Origin: Paracoccus marcusii
GTDB lineage: Bacteria; Pseudomonadota; Alphaproteobacteria; Rhodobacterales; Rhodobacteraceae
Reading direction: 5' to 3'
NCBI RefSeq assembly: GCF_006151785.1
Contig: NZ_VDDD01000009.1
Location: 1 to 48,592 of the forward strand
Length of the DNA stretch: 48,592 nucleotides
The notes beneath the pieces were generated by a model, which had not been told where the DNA came from, searched no databases, and saw only the letters and a list, made by a program, of their open reading frames with translations. Each line of letters opens with the position of its first letter. The first letter of the stretch is position 1. Both the position numbers and the translations under genes were made by a program. Of this stretch, positions 35,635 through 44,611 are shown piece after piece.

Positions 35635-37437
35635 ATGACGGATCCTATCCTAAGCCTGCGCGGCCTGTCCGTCTCCTTCCCCACCGATGACGGGATGAAG
35701 GAGGTCGTGCGCAACATCAGCTTCGACGTGGCACCCGGAGAGACCGTGGCCATCGTCGGCGAAAGCGGATCGGGCAAAAGCGTCACGTCGCTGGCGATCA
35801 TGGGCCTGCTGGACAAGCGCGCGCGCGTCACCGGACAGGTCCTCTTGGGCGGGCGCGACCTGACGCGCCTGTCCGAACAGGAGATGCGCCGGGTCCGCGG
35901 CAACGACATCGCGATGATCTTTCAGGAACCGATGTCCTCGCTGAACCCGGTCTTTCCGGTGGGCGACCAGATCGCGGAGTTGCTGATCCGCCATGGCCAG
36001 GTGCCCCGCGACCAGGTCGGGGCCGAGGTGCTGCGCCTGATGGACCGCGTGCGCATCCCCAATGCGGCGGCGCGCATCAGGGACTATCCGCATCAGTTTT
36101 CCGGCGGCATGCGCCAGCGGGTGATGATCGCGATGGCCCTGGCCGCGCGCCCGCGCCTGCTGATCGCCGATGAGCCGACGACGGCGCTGGACGTGACCAT
36201 CCAGGGCCAGATCCTGGACCTGATCAAGGAGATCCAGGAGGAGCAGGGCATGGCCGTCCTGTTCATCACCCATGACATGGGCGTGGTCGCCGAGATCGCC
36301 GACCGCACCGTGGTCATGTTCCGCGGCGATCACGTCGAGACCGGCACTACCGCGGGCCTGTTCCAGGATGCGGGCCACCCCTATACCCGCGCGCTGCTGG
36401 CCGCGGTGCCGCGGCTTGGGCAGATGGCGGGCCAGCGCTGGCCGCTGCGCTTTCCCAAGGTCGACATGGCCAGCGGCGCGATCGCGGCCCAGCCCGCGGT
36501 GGTCGACACCGTGGACCGCAGCGCGACACCGGTCCTGTCGGTCCGGAACCTGGTGACGCGCTTTGCCGCGGGGTCGGACCTTCTTGGCCGCCCGACGGGC
36601 AAGGTCCACGCGGTCGAGGATCTGAGCTTCGATCTATGGCAGGGAGAGACGCTGTCGCTGGTGGGCGAATCCGGCTGCGGGAAATCGACCACGGGTCGGT
36701 CGATCCTGCGGCTGGTGCAACCGGAATCGGGGCAGGTGACGCTGGACGGGTTCGATGTGCTCAAGGCCGGCCCGGCCGATCTGCGCCGAATGCGTCGGTC
36801 GGGGCAGATGATCTTTCAGGACCCGTTCTCCAGCCTGAACCCGCGCATGACGGTGGGCCAGACCGTGGCAGAGCCGATCCTGGCGCACAAGCTGGCCGGC
36901 CGGGCCGAGGCGCGCGACCGCGCCGCCGAACTGCTGGCCCAGGTCGGCCTGGACGGGTCCATGCTGGACCGCTATCCGCACGAATTCAGCGGCGGGCAGC
37001 GCCAGCGCGTGGCGATCGCGCGCGTTCTAGGCCTGAACCCCAAGGTGATCGTGGCCGATGAGAGCGTGTCCGCGCTGGACGTGTCGATCAAGGCGCAGGT
37101 CTGCAACCTGCTGATGGACCTGCAGGAGCGTCTGAGCATCGCCTATCTGTTCATCAGCCACGACATGGCGGTGGTCGAACGCGTCAGCCACCGCGTCGCG
37201 GTGATGTATCTGGGCGAGATCGTCGAGATCGGCCCGCGCGAGGCGATCTTTGCCGACCCGCAGCATCCCTACACGAAGAAGCTGATCGCCGCCGTGCCGG
37301 TCCCGGACCCCGCGCGCCGGGGCCTGCGCCGCGCTATGCAGGTCGATGAGCTGAAAAGCCCCGTCCGTCCGATGGGGTTCGAACCGCCCAAGCGCGACTG
37401 GCGCCAGGTGTCGGATCGCCATTTCGTGATGGTCTAG
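35635..37437 (+). CDS. Fused double ATPase of a DppD-DppF type ABC transporter
   Basis: 600 residues with two complete ABC domains in one chain. The first has Walker A GESGSGKS at about 42-49, [10 protein letters not shown], signature FSGGMRQRV at about 156-164, and Walker B LLIADEPT. The second has Walker [10 protein letters not shown] at about 344-352, [11 protein letters not shown], signature FSGGQRQRV near 450, and Walker [10 protein letters not shown]. After the first ABC unit an oligopeptide-type C-terminal extension ([12 protein letters not shown]) is present, and the second ends likewise ([12 protein letters not shown]). The start, ATG 35635, is 1 nt after the upstream stop codon. The two halves should power the DppBC-like permeases. 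The last four bases overlap the convergent PPOX gene. Confidence 0.92.
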   Translation: MTDPILSLRGLSVSFPTDDGMKEVVRNISFDVAPGETVAIVGESGSGKSVTSLAIMGLLDKRARVTGQVLLGGRDLTRLSEQEMRRVRGNDIAMIFQEPMSSLNPVFPVGDQIAELLIRHGQVPRDQVGAEVLRLMDRVRIPNAAARIRDYPHQFSGGMRQRVMIAMALAARPRLLIADEPTTALDVTIQGQILDLIKEIQEEQGMAVLFITHDMGVVAEIADRTVVMFRGDHVETGTTAGLFQDAGHPYTRALLAAVPRLGQMAGQRWPLRFPKVDMASGAIAAQPAVVDTVDRSATPVLSVRNLVTRFAAGSDLLGRPTGKVHAVEDLSFDLWQGETLSLVGESGCGKSTTGRSILRLVQPESGQVTLDGFDVLKAGPADLRRMRRSGQMIFQDPFSSLNPRMTVGQTVAEPILAHKLAGRAEARDRAAELLAQVGLDGSMLDRYPHEFSGGQRQRVAIARVLGLNPKVIVADESVSALDVSIKAQVCNLLMDLQERLSIAYLFISHDMAVVERVSHRVAVMYLGEIVEIGPREAIFADPQHPYTKKLIAAVPVPDPARRGLRRAMQVDELKSPVRPMGFEPPKRDWRQVSDRHFVMV

Positions 37438-38000
37438 GGCGCCAGCCACTGTCCGCGCCAGCTCGTCTCGCGCGTGTATCGCGCGCGGCGGTGCTGCGGG
37501 CCCAGATGCACCGCGTCGATGGCCAGCACCGTCAGGCGCACCAACGCGAAACAGGCGGCGTCTGGACGTTTCGCATAGGCCAGCGCATCGTCGATGGGCG
37601 TGCCGGGCGGCGGCTGAGAGCCATAGCTCTGTCGCGACGGGTCGGGCACGCGCGCCCAGTCCTGCGCGACCGCCGCGCCCGTCAGGATGGCGGCACGCGC
37701 CTCGATCCGGGTCTGCAGATGCGCGCCAGCGTCCCAGACATGCAGTGCCGCCATCGGGTTGACGCGCAGATCACCCACCTTCGCGGACAGAAGGTCGGTG
37801 TGAACCTCCAGCACGGCTTCGTCGGGGTCGGCCCCGCGCAGCACGACCGTGCGCGCCTGCGGCATGCCGCCCGGCGTGACGGTGGCCAGCACCGGGTGGC
37901 GGGCGGGCGCATGGCGGTCGGCCACGCCGCGGTGCAACCGCAGCCAGACCTGGTCGTGCAGGCTGTCCAGCCCCGCGGCCCAGGGATGCAGGTCGGTCAT
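37434..38000 (-). CDS. Pyridoxamine-5'-phosphate-oxidase-family (FMN-binding split-barrel) protein
   Basis: 188 residues. The FMN-binding split barrel is recognisable from VLATVTPGGMPQARTVVLRG (about 37-56), HTDLLSAKVGDLRVNPMAALHVWD (about 67-90) and the closing [14 protein letters not shown]. The family includes PNP oxidases and uncharacterised flavin or F420/haem-binding proteins; it is shorter than true PdxH and the role is unclear. Its start overlaps the formamidase stop (ATGA), so it is co-translated downstream of that gene. It converges on the ABC ATPase gene with a 4-bp overlap and no terminator between them, which could give antisense interference at high expression. Confidence 0.75.
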   Translation of the reverse strand: MTDLHPWAAGLDSLHDQVWLRLHRGVADRHAPARHPVLATVTPGGMPQARTVVLRGADPDEAVLEVHTDLLSAKVGDLRVNPMAALHVWDAGAHLQTRIEARAAILTGAAVAQDWARVPDPSRQSYGSQPPPGTPIDDALAYAKRPDAACFALVRLTVLAIDAVHLGPQHRRARYTRETSWRGQWLAP

Positions 38001-38956
38001 TCGAAGACCGAGCGCGGGAAATAGAACGACACGACCCAGTTCGGCATGTCGACGATCTCCGAGATCCGCAGATCGCCGCAGGTGGACACCAGCATGTAGG
38101 CCTCGACCGCGGGCATGCCGTGGCGCGCGCACAGCAGATCGACCATCTGTTCGACCGCCTGCCGCGCGCCGGTCATCAGGTCGGGGCCGATGCCGGTCGT
38201 GACCTCGTACCCCTTGGCGTCCAGGTGCGGCGTGACCGGTCCTGGCGTGGTGAACCGCGGCATCGCCAGGTTCGCGCCCTTGACCAGGTCCAGCGTCAGC
38301 GTGACGTCCATCGGGCTTTCGATGGCGGTGCCGCAGACCTCTCCGTCGCCCTGCGCGGCATGGGTGTCGCCCACCGAGAACAACGCGCCCGTCACCTCGA
38401 CCGGCAGATACAGTTCGGCCCCGCGCGACAGGTCGCGGATGTCCAGATTGCCGCCCGTGCGCCGCGGCGGGACGATGGAATGGGCACCCGGCTCTGCCAA
38501 GGCCACGCCGATTGTCCCGGCAAAGGGCTTCAGCCCGACCCGGCCGTGACTGCCCCAAAGCGCCGGCGCCAGCGTCGCCGCATCATAGCGCCACAGCGTA
38601 AGGGCGGGGTCGGGGAACTGGTCCGCCAGCAGACCGAACCCCGGAATGTTCGCGGTCCAGCCCCAACTCTGCCCGTCCTGCGCCTGCGGGGCGAAATCGA
38701 CCAGCGTGATCTTCAGCGCGTCACCGGGTTCGGCCCCGTCGACATGGATCGGCCCGTTGACCGGGTTGATGCGCCCGAAATCCAGCGTGGCGATGTCGTC
38801 CGCGGTGCTGGACAGGTTCAGCTGCCCGCCCGACGCCTCCATGCAGGCAAAGTGGATCGTCGATCCCGGCGCCACGGTCTGGACCGGGGCGATCGCGTTG
38901 TCCCAGCCCAGGTGATGCTGCGCCGCATGGATGGTATAGTTGCACTGTCTGCACAT
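37997..38956 (-). CDS. Acetamidase/formamidase family protein
   Basis: 319 residues of the FmdA_AmdA family. Characteristic stretches are HLGWDNAIAPVQTVAPGSTI (about 15-34), GPIHVDGAEPGDALKITLVD (about 68-87), FSVGDTHAAQGDGEVCGTAIE (about 193-213) and SEIVDMPNWVVSFYFPRSVF at the C-terminus. The DTHAAQGDGE block holds the metal/catalytic residues. The enzyme hydrolyses formamide, acetamide or a related short amide to ammonia and acid in the cytoplasm. Start is ATG 38956, about 6 nt after GGGGGACC; a longer frame to 39043 lacks an RBS. It is coupled to the PPOX-like gene and diverges from the chemoreceptor gene. Nearby transport genes may feed nitrogen compounds to it. Confidence 0.88.
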   Translation of the reverse strand: MCRQCNYTIHAAQHHLGWDNAIAPVQTVAPGSTIHFACMEASGGQLNLSSTADDIATLDFGRINPVNGPIHVDGAEPGDALKITLVDFAPQAQDGQSWGWTANIPGFGLLADQFPDPALTLWRYDAATLAPALWGSHGRVGLKPFAGTIGVALAEPGAHSIVPPRRTGGNLDIRDLSRGAELYLPVEVTGALFSVGDTHAAQGDGEVCGTAIESPMDVTLTLDLVKGANLAMPRFTTPGPVTPHLDAKGYEVTTGIGPDLMTGARQAVEQMVDLLCARHGMPAVEAYMLVSTCGDLRISEIVDMPNWVVSFYFPRSVFE

Positions 38957-39088
38957 CGTCTGGTCCCCCGTGTCGGTCTGCCGCCACTGTCGGCGTAATT
39001 CGCACGACGTGCAATTCCCTGCCGGCGTCAACGATCCGTTCATGTGTCGCCGCTATGTCTTGTCGGATCATACCGGGAAGGCCGCTGC

Positions 39089-40903
39089 ATGACCTTTGGA
39101 ATCTCACGTAAACTGACCCTGCTGACCGGGGTTGCCGTCGCGCTCAGCATCCTTGCGATGTCGCTGCAGCTGTCCTCGCTGCACCACCTTCTGTGGAAGG
39201 ACCGCAAGGAGCTGATCGCGACCCAGGTCGAAAGCACGGTCAGCATGCTGACCCATTTCGCAGCCCAGGCCCAGTCCGGCGCGATGACCCTGGACGAGGC
39301 CCAGCACCGCGCCAAGGAGGCCGCCCGCGCCATCCGCTATGGCGACGACGACTATGTCTTCATCTACGACCCCCAGGGTCTGCGGGTCATGCATCCCGAT
39401 ACCGAACGCGAGGGCACGAATGCCTGGGAGGCCACCGATGCCAACGGCAAGCTGCACATCCGCGAGATGATCGTGACCGCGCGCGCGGGGGGTGGTTTCA
39501 CCGAGTATTTCGTCGCGCGTCTGTCGGGGGGCGATCCGCTGCCCAAGCTGTCCTATTCCACGCTGTTCGCGCCCTGGGGCTGGACGGTCGGCGCGGGTCT
39601 TTACGTTGACGACATCACCGCCGACTTCATGGCCGAGATGCGGCGCAGCGGGCTGTGGTCGGGGCTGCTGCTTCTGGCGCTTATCGCCTGCGCCATCCCG
39701 CTGTCGCGCAGCATCAGCAAGCCCATCAAGGCGCTGACCGCGATGATGGGGCGCCTGGCCCAGGGCCAGACCGACGACACCGTCCCCGGCGCCGCCCGCA
39801 GGGACGAGATCGGCGCCATGGCCCGCGCGGTCGAGACGTTCCGCGCCGCCACCATCGACCGCGACCGCCTGGCGCGCGACGCCGATGCCGTGAACGCGCG
39901 GCAGGCCGAAATGGTCGAACAGACCAACCTGCGCGCCGCCCAGCTGCAGCATTTCGTGGGGGCGATCAGCACCGGCTTCGACCGGCTAAGCCGAGGCGAT
40001 CTGACGGTGCGCATCACCGATCCGGTCGCGCCCGAGTTCGATGCCGTCAAGGATCAGTTCAACACCTCGCTCGGTCAGCTGGACGAGGCCCTGGGGCTGG
40101 TGGTCGACGGCGTGGCCGTCATCCGCGGCGGCCTGGCCGAGATCAGCGCCGCCGCCCATGACCTGGCCCATCGCACCGAACAGCAGGCTGCCAACCTAGA
40201 GGAGACCGTGGCCGCCCTGAACGAGGTGTCGCGCGGCGTCGATCAGGCGGCCGAGGGCGTGTCCACCGCCCAGACCAGCGCCGAGACTGCGCAGCGCAAC
40301 GCGCAAGGCGGCGGAGAGATCGTCCAGAAGGCCGTGGGTGCCGTGGGCGAGATCGAGGAATCGACCCGCCAGATCGGCACCATCATCACCGTCATCGACG
40401 AGATCGCGTTCCAGACCAACCTGCTGGCGTTGAACGCGGGTATCGAGGCCGCGCGCGCCGGAGAGGCCGGGCGTGGTTTTGCCGTCGTCGCCCACGAGGT
40501 CCGCGCCCTGGCCCACAAGACCGCCGAGGCCGCGCATCAGATCAAGGACCTGATCGGCGCCTCGACCGTCCATGTCCGCGAGGGGGCGGGCCTGGTGCGC
40601 AGCTCGGGCGCATCGCTGGTCACGATCGTCGAGGAGGTGTCGGCGGTGCGCACGATCATCACCATGATCGCCTCCAGCGCGCGCGAACAGTCGCAAAGCC
40701 TGCGCGCGCTGTCGGCGGGGGCCGACCAGATGGACAAGGTCACCCAGCAGAACGCCGCCATGGTCGAGGAGACGACCGCCGCCGCCCGCGCGCTTGAGGA
40801 GCAGACCGATCAGCTGGCAAGCAAGGCGCGCCAGTTCCGCACCACGCCTCAGCAGGCCCTGCGTCCCGCAGCCGTCGAACCCCGACGTACCGCAGGCTGG
40901 TAG
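39089..40903 (+). CDS. Methyl-accepting chemotaxis protein with Cache sensor
   Basis: 604 residues. Membrane segment 1 is at about 10-30. A single-Cache-type periplasmic sensor lies at about 35-185 ([21 protein letters not shown] and the closing [13 protein letters not shown]), with membrane segment 2 at about 190-210. HAMP follows at about 212-265 and a second HAMP-like unit at about 295-345. The signalling domain spans about 350-590, with the hairpin tip [20 protein letters not shown] near 440-460 that contacts CheA/CheW. No CheR-binding pentapeptide is present at the C-terminus. Start is ATG 39089 with GGGAAGG upstream. sCache sensors often bind small carboxylates or amines; the ligand is unknown. 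No other chemotaxis genes are in the window. Confidence 0.9.
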   Translation: MTFGISRKLTLLTGVAVALSILAMSLQLSSLHHLLWKDRKELIATQVESTVSMLTHFAAQAQSGAMTLDEAQHRAKEAARAIRYGDDDYVFIYDPQGLRVMHPDTEREGTNAWEATDANGKLHIREMIVTARAGGGFTEYFVARLSGGDPLPKLSYSTLFAPWGWTVGAGLYVDDITADFMAEMRRSGLWSGLLLLALIACAIPLSRSISKPIKALTAMMGRLAQGQTDDTVPGAARRDEIGAMARAVETFRAATIDRDRLARDADAVNARQAEMVEQTNLRAAQLQHFVGAISTGFDRLSRGDLTVRITDPVAPEFDAVKDQFNTSLGQLDEALGLVVDGVAVIRGGLAEISAAAHDLAHRTEQQAANLEETVAALNEVSRGVDQAAEGVSTAQTSAETAQRNAQGGGEIVQKAVGAVGEIEESTRQIGTIITVIDEIAFQTNLLALNAGIEAARAGEAGRGFAVVAHEVRALAHKTAEAAHQIKDLIGASTVHVREGAGLVRSSGASLVTIVEEVSAVRTIITMIASSAREQSQSLRALSAGADQMDKVTQQNAAMVEETTAAARALEEQTDQLASKARQFRTTPQQALRPAAVEPRRTAGW

Positions 40904-40912
40904 GGCATCTCC

Positions 40913-40950
40913 GCCGGGGTTGCGACACCATCAGCGTTTGACGCCCCGGC
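40913..40950. terminator. Inverted repeat after the chemoreceptor gene
   Basis: GCCGGGG (40913-40919) and CCCCGGC (40944-40950) are exact 7-bp arms with a long 24-nt loop, beginning 9 bp after the stop codon. The long loop makes it a weak terminator candidate. Confidence 0.35.
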
Positions 40951-40989
40951 AGGGGTCGCTAAGGTGCGGCTTCGACAGCAAGGGGGCGG

Positions 40990-42282
40990 ATGATGGATTT
41001 TCTGGCACGGGCGACCGCGGTCGTGGGCGGCACGATGGTGGCAATCAGGCGGTTCGGCGCGCCCAAGGTTCAGGCGGTAGGCACCGCACCGACCATTCCC
41101 GACGCCAAGCGGCAGGGAATCATGACGCTGAAGATGCCGACCGCCAAGGGCTGGGCGCCGGGCCATGTCCCCGACACGGCACCGGGTCTGGCGGTCAACG
41201 CCTTCGCCTCGGGGCTGGACCATCCCCGCTGGATCGAGGTGCTGCCGAACGGCGACGTGATGGTGGCCGAATCCAAGGAGCAGCCCAATCCGCCCAAGAC
41301 GCTGATGGACCACGCGGCCCAGGCCACCATGCGCCGCGCCCGCGCCATCGGCACCAGCGCGAACCGCATCACGCTGTGGCGCGATACCGACGGCGACGGC
41401 GTGGCCGAGACACGCGAAGTGTTCCTGGAGCGGCAGAACCAGCCCTTCGGCATGGCACTGGTGGGTGACACCTTCTATGTCGGCAACACGGACGGAATCG
41501 TGGCCTTCCCCTATCAGGAGGGCCAGACGACGATCACCGCGGCGGGACGCAGGCTGGTCACGTTCAAGCCGAACGGCCACTGGACGCGCAGCCTGATCGT
41601 GTCGCCCGACGGAACCAGTCTTTATGCCGGCGTCGGATCGCTGAGCAACATCGGCGATCAGGGCATGGAAGCCGAGGAGGGCCGCGCCGCCATCTGGCGT
41701 CTGGACCTGGAGACCGAACAGGCCGGCATCTTCGCCTCGGGGCTGCGCAACGCGGTCGGCATGGCGTGGGAGCCGTCGACAGGCACCCTGTGGACGGTGG
41801 TCAACGAACGCGACGGCCTGGGCGACGAGACGCCGCCCGATTACCTGACATCCGTGCGCGAGGGCGGGTTCTATGGCTGGCCCTACTGCTATTGGGGCCA
41901 GACCGTCGACGACCGCGTGCCGCAGGATCCGGCGCTGGTCGCCCGCGCCATCACGCCGGACTATGCCCTGGGCGGGCATACCGCCTCCCTGGGTCTGTGC
42001 TGGATGCCCGCGGGCACCCTGCCCGGCTTTCCCGACGGAATGGTCATCGGCCAGCACGGGTCGTGGAACCGCTCGACCCTCAGCGGGTACCGGGTGATCT
42101 TCGTGCCGTTCGCAGGCGGCAAGCCGTCGGGCCCGCCGCGCGACATCCTGTCAGGCTTCCTGTCGGATGACGAAAAGACCGCCTATGGCCGTCCCGTGGG
42201 CGTCGCCATCGGCGCTGACGGAAAGTCGCTTCTGGTGGCCGACGACGTGGGCGACATCATCTGGCGCGTCACCGCCGCGTGA
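40990..42282 (+). CDS. PQQ-type soluble sugar dehydrogenase / L-sorbosone dehydrogenase family
   Basis: 430 residues of the beta-propeller family of soluble quinoprotein glucose/sorbosone dehydrogenases. Recognisable blades include GLDHPRWIEVLPNGDVMVAES (about 76-96), SLIVSPDGTSLYAGVGSLSNIGDQG (about 198-222), GLRNAVGMAWEPSTGTLWTVVNERDGLGDE (about 248-277), and GFYGWPYCYWGQ (about 291-302). The NERD...GDE segment carries the calcium/PQQ-binding residues in relatives. An N-terminal hydrophobic stretch (about 7-18) is short and not a convincing signal peptide. AAGGGGGCGG lies just upstream of ATG 40990. Substrate and true PQQ use are unproven, since related proteins include non-PQQ lactonases. 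The 3' end overlaps a doubtful small minus-strand ORF. Confidence 0.82.
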   Translation: MMDFLARATAVVGGTMVAIRRFGAPKVQAVGTAPTIPDAKRQGIMTLKMPTAKGWAPGHVPDTAPGLAVNAFASGLDHPRWIEVLPNGDVMVAESKEQPNPPKTLMDHAAQATMRRARAIGTSANRITLWRDTDGDGVAETREVFLERQNQPFGMALVGDTFYVGNTDGIVAFPYQEGQTTITAAGRRLVTFKPNGHWTRSLIVSPDGTSLYAGVGSLSNIGDQGMEAEEGRAAIWRLDLETEQAGIFASGLRNAVGMAWEPSTGTLWTVVNERDGLGDETPPDYLTSVREGGFYGWPYCYWGQTVDDRVPQDPALVARAITPDYALGGHTASLGLCWMPAGTLPGFPDGMVIGQHGSWNRSTLSGYRVIFVPFAGGKPSGPPRDILSGFLSDDEKTAYGRPVGVAIGADGKSLLVADDVGDIIWRVTAA

Positions 42283-42366
42283 CGTCAGGCTGGCCATGAC
42301 GATTGCGCAAGCCACCGTCACGGCGATCAGCAGGATGGCCGAGGCCAAGGCAAGACGCGGGCGCAT
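42151..42366 (-). CDS. Doubtful small ORF with one hydrophobic segment
   Basis: 71 codons. Residues about 5-25 are hydrophobic (LALASAILLIAVTVACAIVMA), and the start codon lies 3 nt after the flavocytochrome stop codon, as expected of a coupled downstream gene. However, the last 44 or so codons lie antisense to the dehydrogenase 3' end, and no domain is recognised. Translational coupling is the only support. It could be a small membrane protein accompanying the ferric-reductase-like protein, or a chance frame. Confidence 0.3.
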   Translation of the reverse strand: MRPRLALASAILLIAVTVACAIVMASLTSRGGDAPDDVAHVVGHQKRLSVSADGDAHGTAIGGLFVIRQEA

Positions 42367-42369
42367 CGG

Positions 42370-43761
42370 TCACACCATCTCGAAGATTTCGGCGTGGATC
42401 GCGGACAGGGGCGTGCCTCTGCCCGCCAGCCCCGCACGAATTGCCGAAAGCATCGGCGCAGGCCCGCACATCATGTGCGGCCAGTGACGCGTCCGGTCGG
42501 GCAGCACCTGGTCCAGCATCGCGGCGTCGATCCGCCCCTTGACCGCCACGTGGCCGCCCGTGTCCCAAGGTTCGGGCGGCTCCTCGATCATATGGGTCAC
42601 GCGCAGGTCGATGTCCTGGGCGATGCGGGCCAGCTGATCGCGGAACGGCACGTCGTCCCAGTCCTTGTTCGCATAAAGTAGGTGGATGGTGCGCGGATCG
42701 CGGCGGGCCTGCAGCGCGTGAAGGTTGGCCAGGATGGGCGTGATGCCCACCCCGCCCGCGATCATCACGAACCCTTCGGCATCGGCCTCGCGGTCGATGG
42801 TGAAGACGCCATAGGGCCCGTCGATCCAGGCCACGCTGTCCACCGGCGTCTGCGACAGGCGGCGGCTGTCGTCCCCCAGGGGCTTGATCGAGAAGCTGAT
42901 GTCCGGCCCCTTGTCCGGCGCGGTCGAGATCGAGAACGGATGTTCGCGCAGAGAATAGGGCGTGCCGCCAACGGCCAGCCATGCGAACTGTCCCGGCCGC
43001 CAGTTGCGCAGCGCACGCCCCTCGGGGCGCAGGACCAGGGTGCGGATGCCGTCACCCTCGTCACGGTTCTCGATCACGCGCCAGGGGTTGCGCGACTGTC
43101 GCCAGGGGCGCAGCACGCGCGTGTAGGCGATCAGCCCGCCCCAAGCCAGCGTGATCGCCAGCCACAGCCCCCGCGTCCCGTCGGCCCCGGTGAAATGCCC
43201 GGCCCCCAGCACATGCCAGATCGCCGCCGCAAACCCGGTCAGCGCCAGGCCGACATGCAGATACCTCCACCACAGATAGTCCAGCCGCAGCCGCTTGCGG
43301 AATTCCGACGTGATCACCATCGCCCCGAAGCAGACCAGCGCAACCCGACCCGCCGTCATGTAGGGATCGGCCTTCAGCGGATTCAGGACGCCCATGTCGT
43401 CCTTGTGCCAGATGTACATCATCGCGAAATGCCCCAGCATCAGCGCCACCGCCCCCCAGCTGAGGAGCCGGTGAAAGACCGGGATGATGTCGGCACCGAA
43501 CGGACGCAGCAGCGGCTTCAGCCGTCCGGTCAACGCGAATTGCAGCCCGACCAGCGCCAACGCCCCGAAGCCAAGCCCAAAGGCCATCGTCTGCGTGAAG
43601 GCCGCATCCCGCGGTGGATCGCCGGCCAGGATCACCGCAAAGGGCAGGATCAGGGCCGCCAGCGCCAGCAGGATCCAGCCCGCGGCCTGCAACCGCACGG
43701 CCCCTGTGCGGTCGCCGGGGCGGATATGGGCGTCAGGATTCTGGCTTGGGACGACGGTCAT
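42370..43761 (-). CDS. Ferric-reductase/NOX-like transmembrane flavocytochrome
   Basis: 463 residues. Six membrane segments span about 25-230. Haem-ligand His candidates lie in VFHRLLSWGAVALMLGHFAMMYIWH (about 95-120) and in YLHVGLALTGFAAAIWHVLGAGHF (about 167-190). The FAD-binding block YSLREHPFSIST lies at about 270-281, followed by IAGGVGITPIL (NAD(P)H site, about 330-340) and MMCGPAPM (about 435-442). It would move electrons from NAD(P)H through FAD and haems to an acceptor across the inner membrane. Start is ATG 43761, though no Shine-Dalgarno precedes it: an exact EcfG-type promoter ends only 8 nt upstream, implying a leaderless message. The divergent neighbour is ctaG. Confidence 0.87.
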   Translation of the reverse strand: MTVVPSQNPDAHIRPGDRTGAVRLQAAGWILLALAALILPFAVILAGDPPRDAAFTQTMAFGLGFGALALVGLQFALTGRLKPLLRPFGADIIPVFHRLLSWGAVALMLGHFAMMYIWHKDDMGVLNPLKADPYMTAGRVALVCFGAMVITSEFRKRLRLDYLWWRYLHVGLALTGFAAAIWHVLGAGHFTGADGTRGLWLAITLAWGGLIAYTRVLRPWRQSRNPWRVIENRDEGDGIRTLVLRPEGRALRNWRPGQFAWLAVGGTPYSLREHPFSISTAPDKGPDISFSIKPLGDDSRRLSQTPVDSVAWIDGPYGVFTIDREADAEGFVMIAGGVGITPILANLHALQARRDPRTIHLLYANKDWDDVPFRDQLARIAQDIDLRVTHMIEEPPEPWDTGGHVAVKGRIDAAMLDQVLPDRTRHWPHMMCGPAPMLSAIRAGLAGRGTPLSAIHAEIFEMV

Positions 43762-43769
43762 GGGGGGCA

Positions 43770-43794
43770 AACGCGACCGCTTGCACGCAGTTCC
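43770..43794 (-). promoter_or_regulatory. EcfG-type promoter of the flavocytochrome gene, GGAAC-N16-CGTT
   Basis: On the minus strand GGAAC (43794-43790), a 16-nt spacer and CGTT (43773-43770) match the consensus exactly. Only 8 nt separate the -10 element from ATG 43761, so transcription should begin at or next to the start codon. Confidence 0.7.
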
Positions 43795-43806
43795 GAATGC
43801 TTGCAT

Positions 43807-43831
43807 GGAACCCGGGGCGCAGGCCATTGTT
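43807..43831 (+). promoter_or_regulatory. EcfG-like promoter upstream of ctaG, GGAAC-N16-TGTT
   Basis: GGAAC (43807-43811), a 16-nt spacer and TGTT (43828-43831) lie 51 nt before ATG 43883, back to back with the minus-strand site at 43770-43794. One base departs from CGTT, the same variant as at 17070-17094. Confidence 0.5.
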
Positions 43832-43882
43832 GGGGAACGACATTGCGCGCGCCCGCCCGCAATCCGCAACCAAGGAGACACG

Positions 43883-44611
43883 ATGACACAGGCGCTGATG
43901 CCCTATTGCGGCCCGGCACCGGCGCCGGACCACCTGTGGTCCAGCTGGAACCTTGACCCTTGGGTGCTGATCGGCATCGCGGCACTGGCGATGGTCCTGG
44001 CGCGCAAGGCGGTGCCTGACCGTCGCGGTCCCGCGGCCCTGGCGGTGGGGGCGCTGGTCGTGGCCTTCGTGTCGCCCCTTTGTGCCCTGACGGTGGCGCT
44101 GTTCTCGGCGCGGGCGGCGCATCACCTGGTGCTGATCACGCTGGCCGCACCGGCGCTGGCCGTGGCGCTGCCGCTGGTGCCGCGACTGCCGGCCGGGCTG
44201 TCGCTGGCGGCGGTCAGCGCGGCGATGATCGCATGGCACCTGCCGGGGGTCTATGACGCGATCTGGGCGTCTGACGAGCTGTACTGGCTGATGCAGGCGG
44301 CGATGCTGCTGCCGGCCTGGGCGTTCTGGTCGGCGGTCCTTGCCCCCGGTTTCGGGGCCGAGGAGGCGATGCGCCGCGCCGTGCTGATCGGCGGGCTGGC
44401 CGGCATCATGGGCTTTCTAGGCGCGATCCTGACCTTTGCCCCCGACATCCTGTATTTCCCGCATGTGGGCGGCGCGATGGCCTGGGGCATGTCGCCCCTG
44501 ACGGACCAGCAGTTGGCGGGCCTGATCATGTGGGTGCCGGGCTTTGTCCCCGTGGCGGCCATCGCGGGTCGCATGGTCTGGCATGCCTGGCGGCGGGGAT
44601 TCGCCGCATGA
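43883..44611 (+). CDS. ctaG: CtaG/caa3-type cytochrome c oxidase assembly factor
   Basis: 242 residues with about seven hydrophobic segments. The sequence matches the caa3_CtaG family (PF09678): WNLDPWVLIGIAALAMVLARK (about 22-42), FVSPLCALTVALFSARAAHHLVL (about 63-85), IAWHLPGVYDAIW (about 119-131) and the C-terminal DQQLAGLIMWVPG (about 213-225). The His residues in AAHH and WHLP are the conserved candidate metal ligands. By family knowledge it assists copper delivery to haem-copper oxidases. AAGGAG lies about 6 nt upstream of the ATG. Its stop overlaps the next start (ATGA). The oxidase subunits themselves follow at 45693-48592. Confidence 0.85.
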   Translation: MTQALMPYCGPAPAPDHLWSSWNLDPWVLIGIAALAMVLARKAVPDRRGPAALAVGALVVAFVSPLCALTVALFSARAAHHLVLITLAAPALAVALPLVPRLPAGLSLAAVSAAMIAWHLPGVYDAIWASDELYWLMQAAMLLPAWAFWSAVLAPGFGAEEAMRRAVLIGGLAGIMGFLGAILTFAPDILYFPHVGGAMAWGMSPLTDQQLAGLIMWVPGFVPVAAIAGRMVWHAWRRGFAA

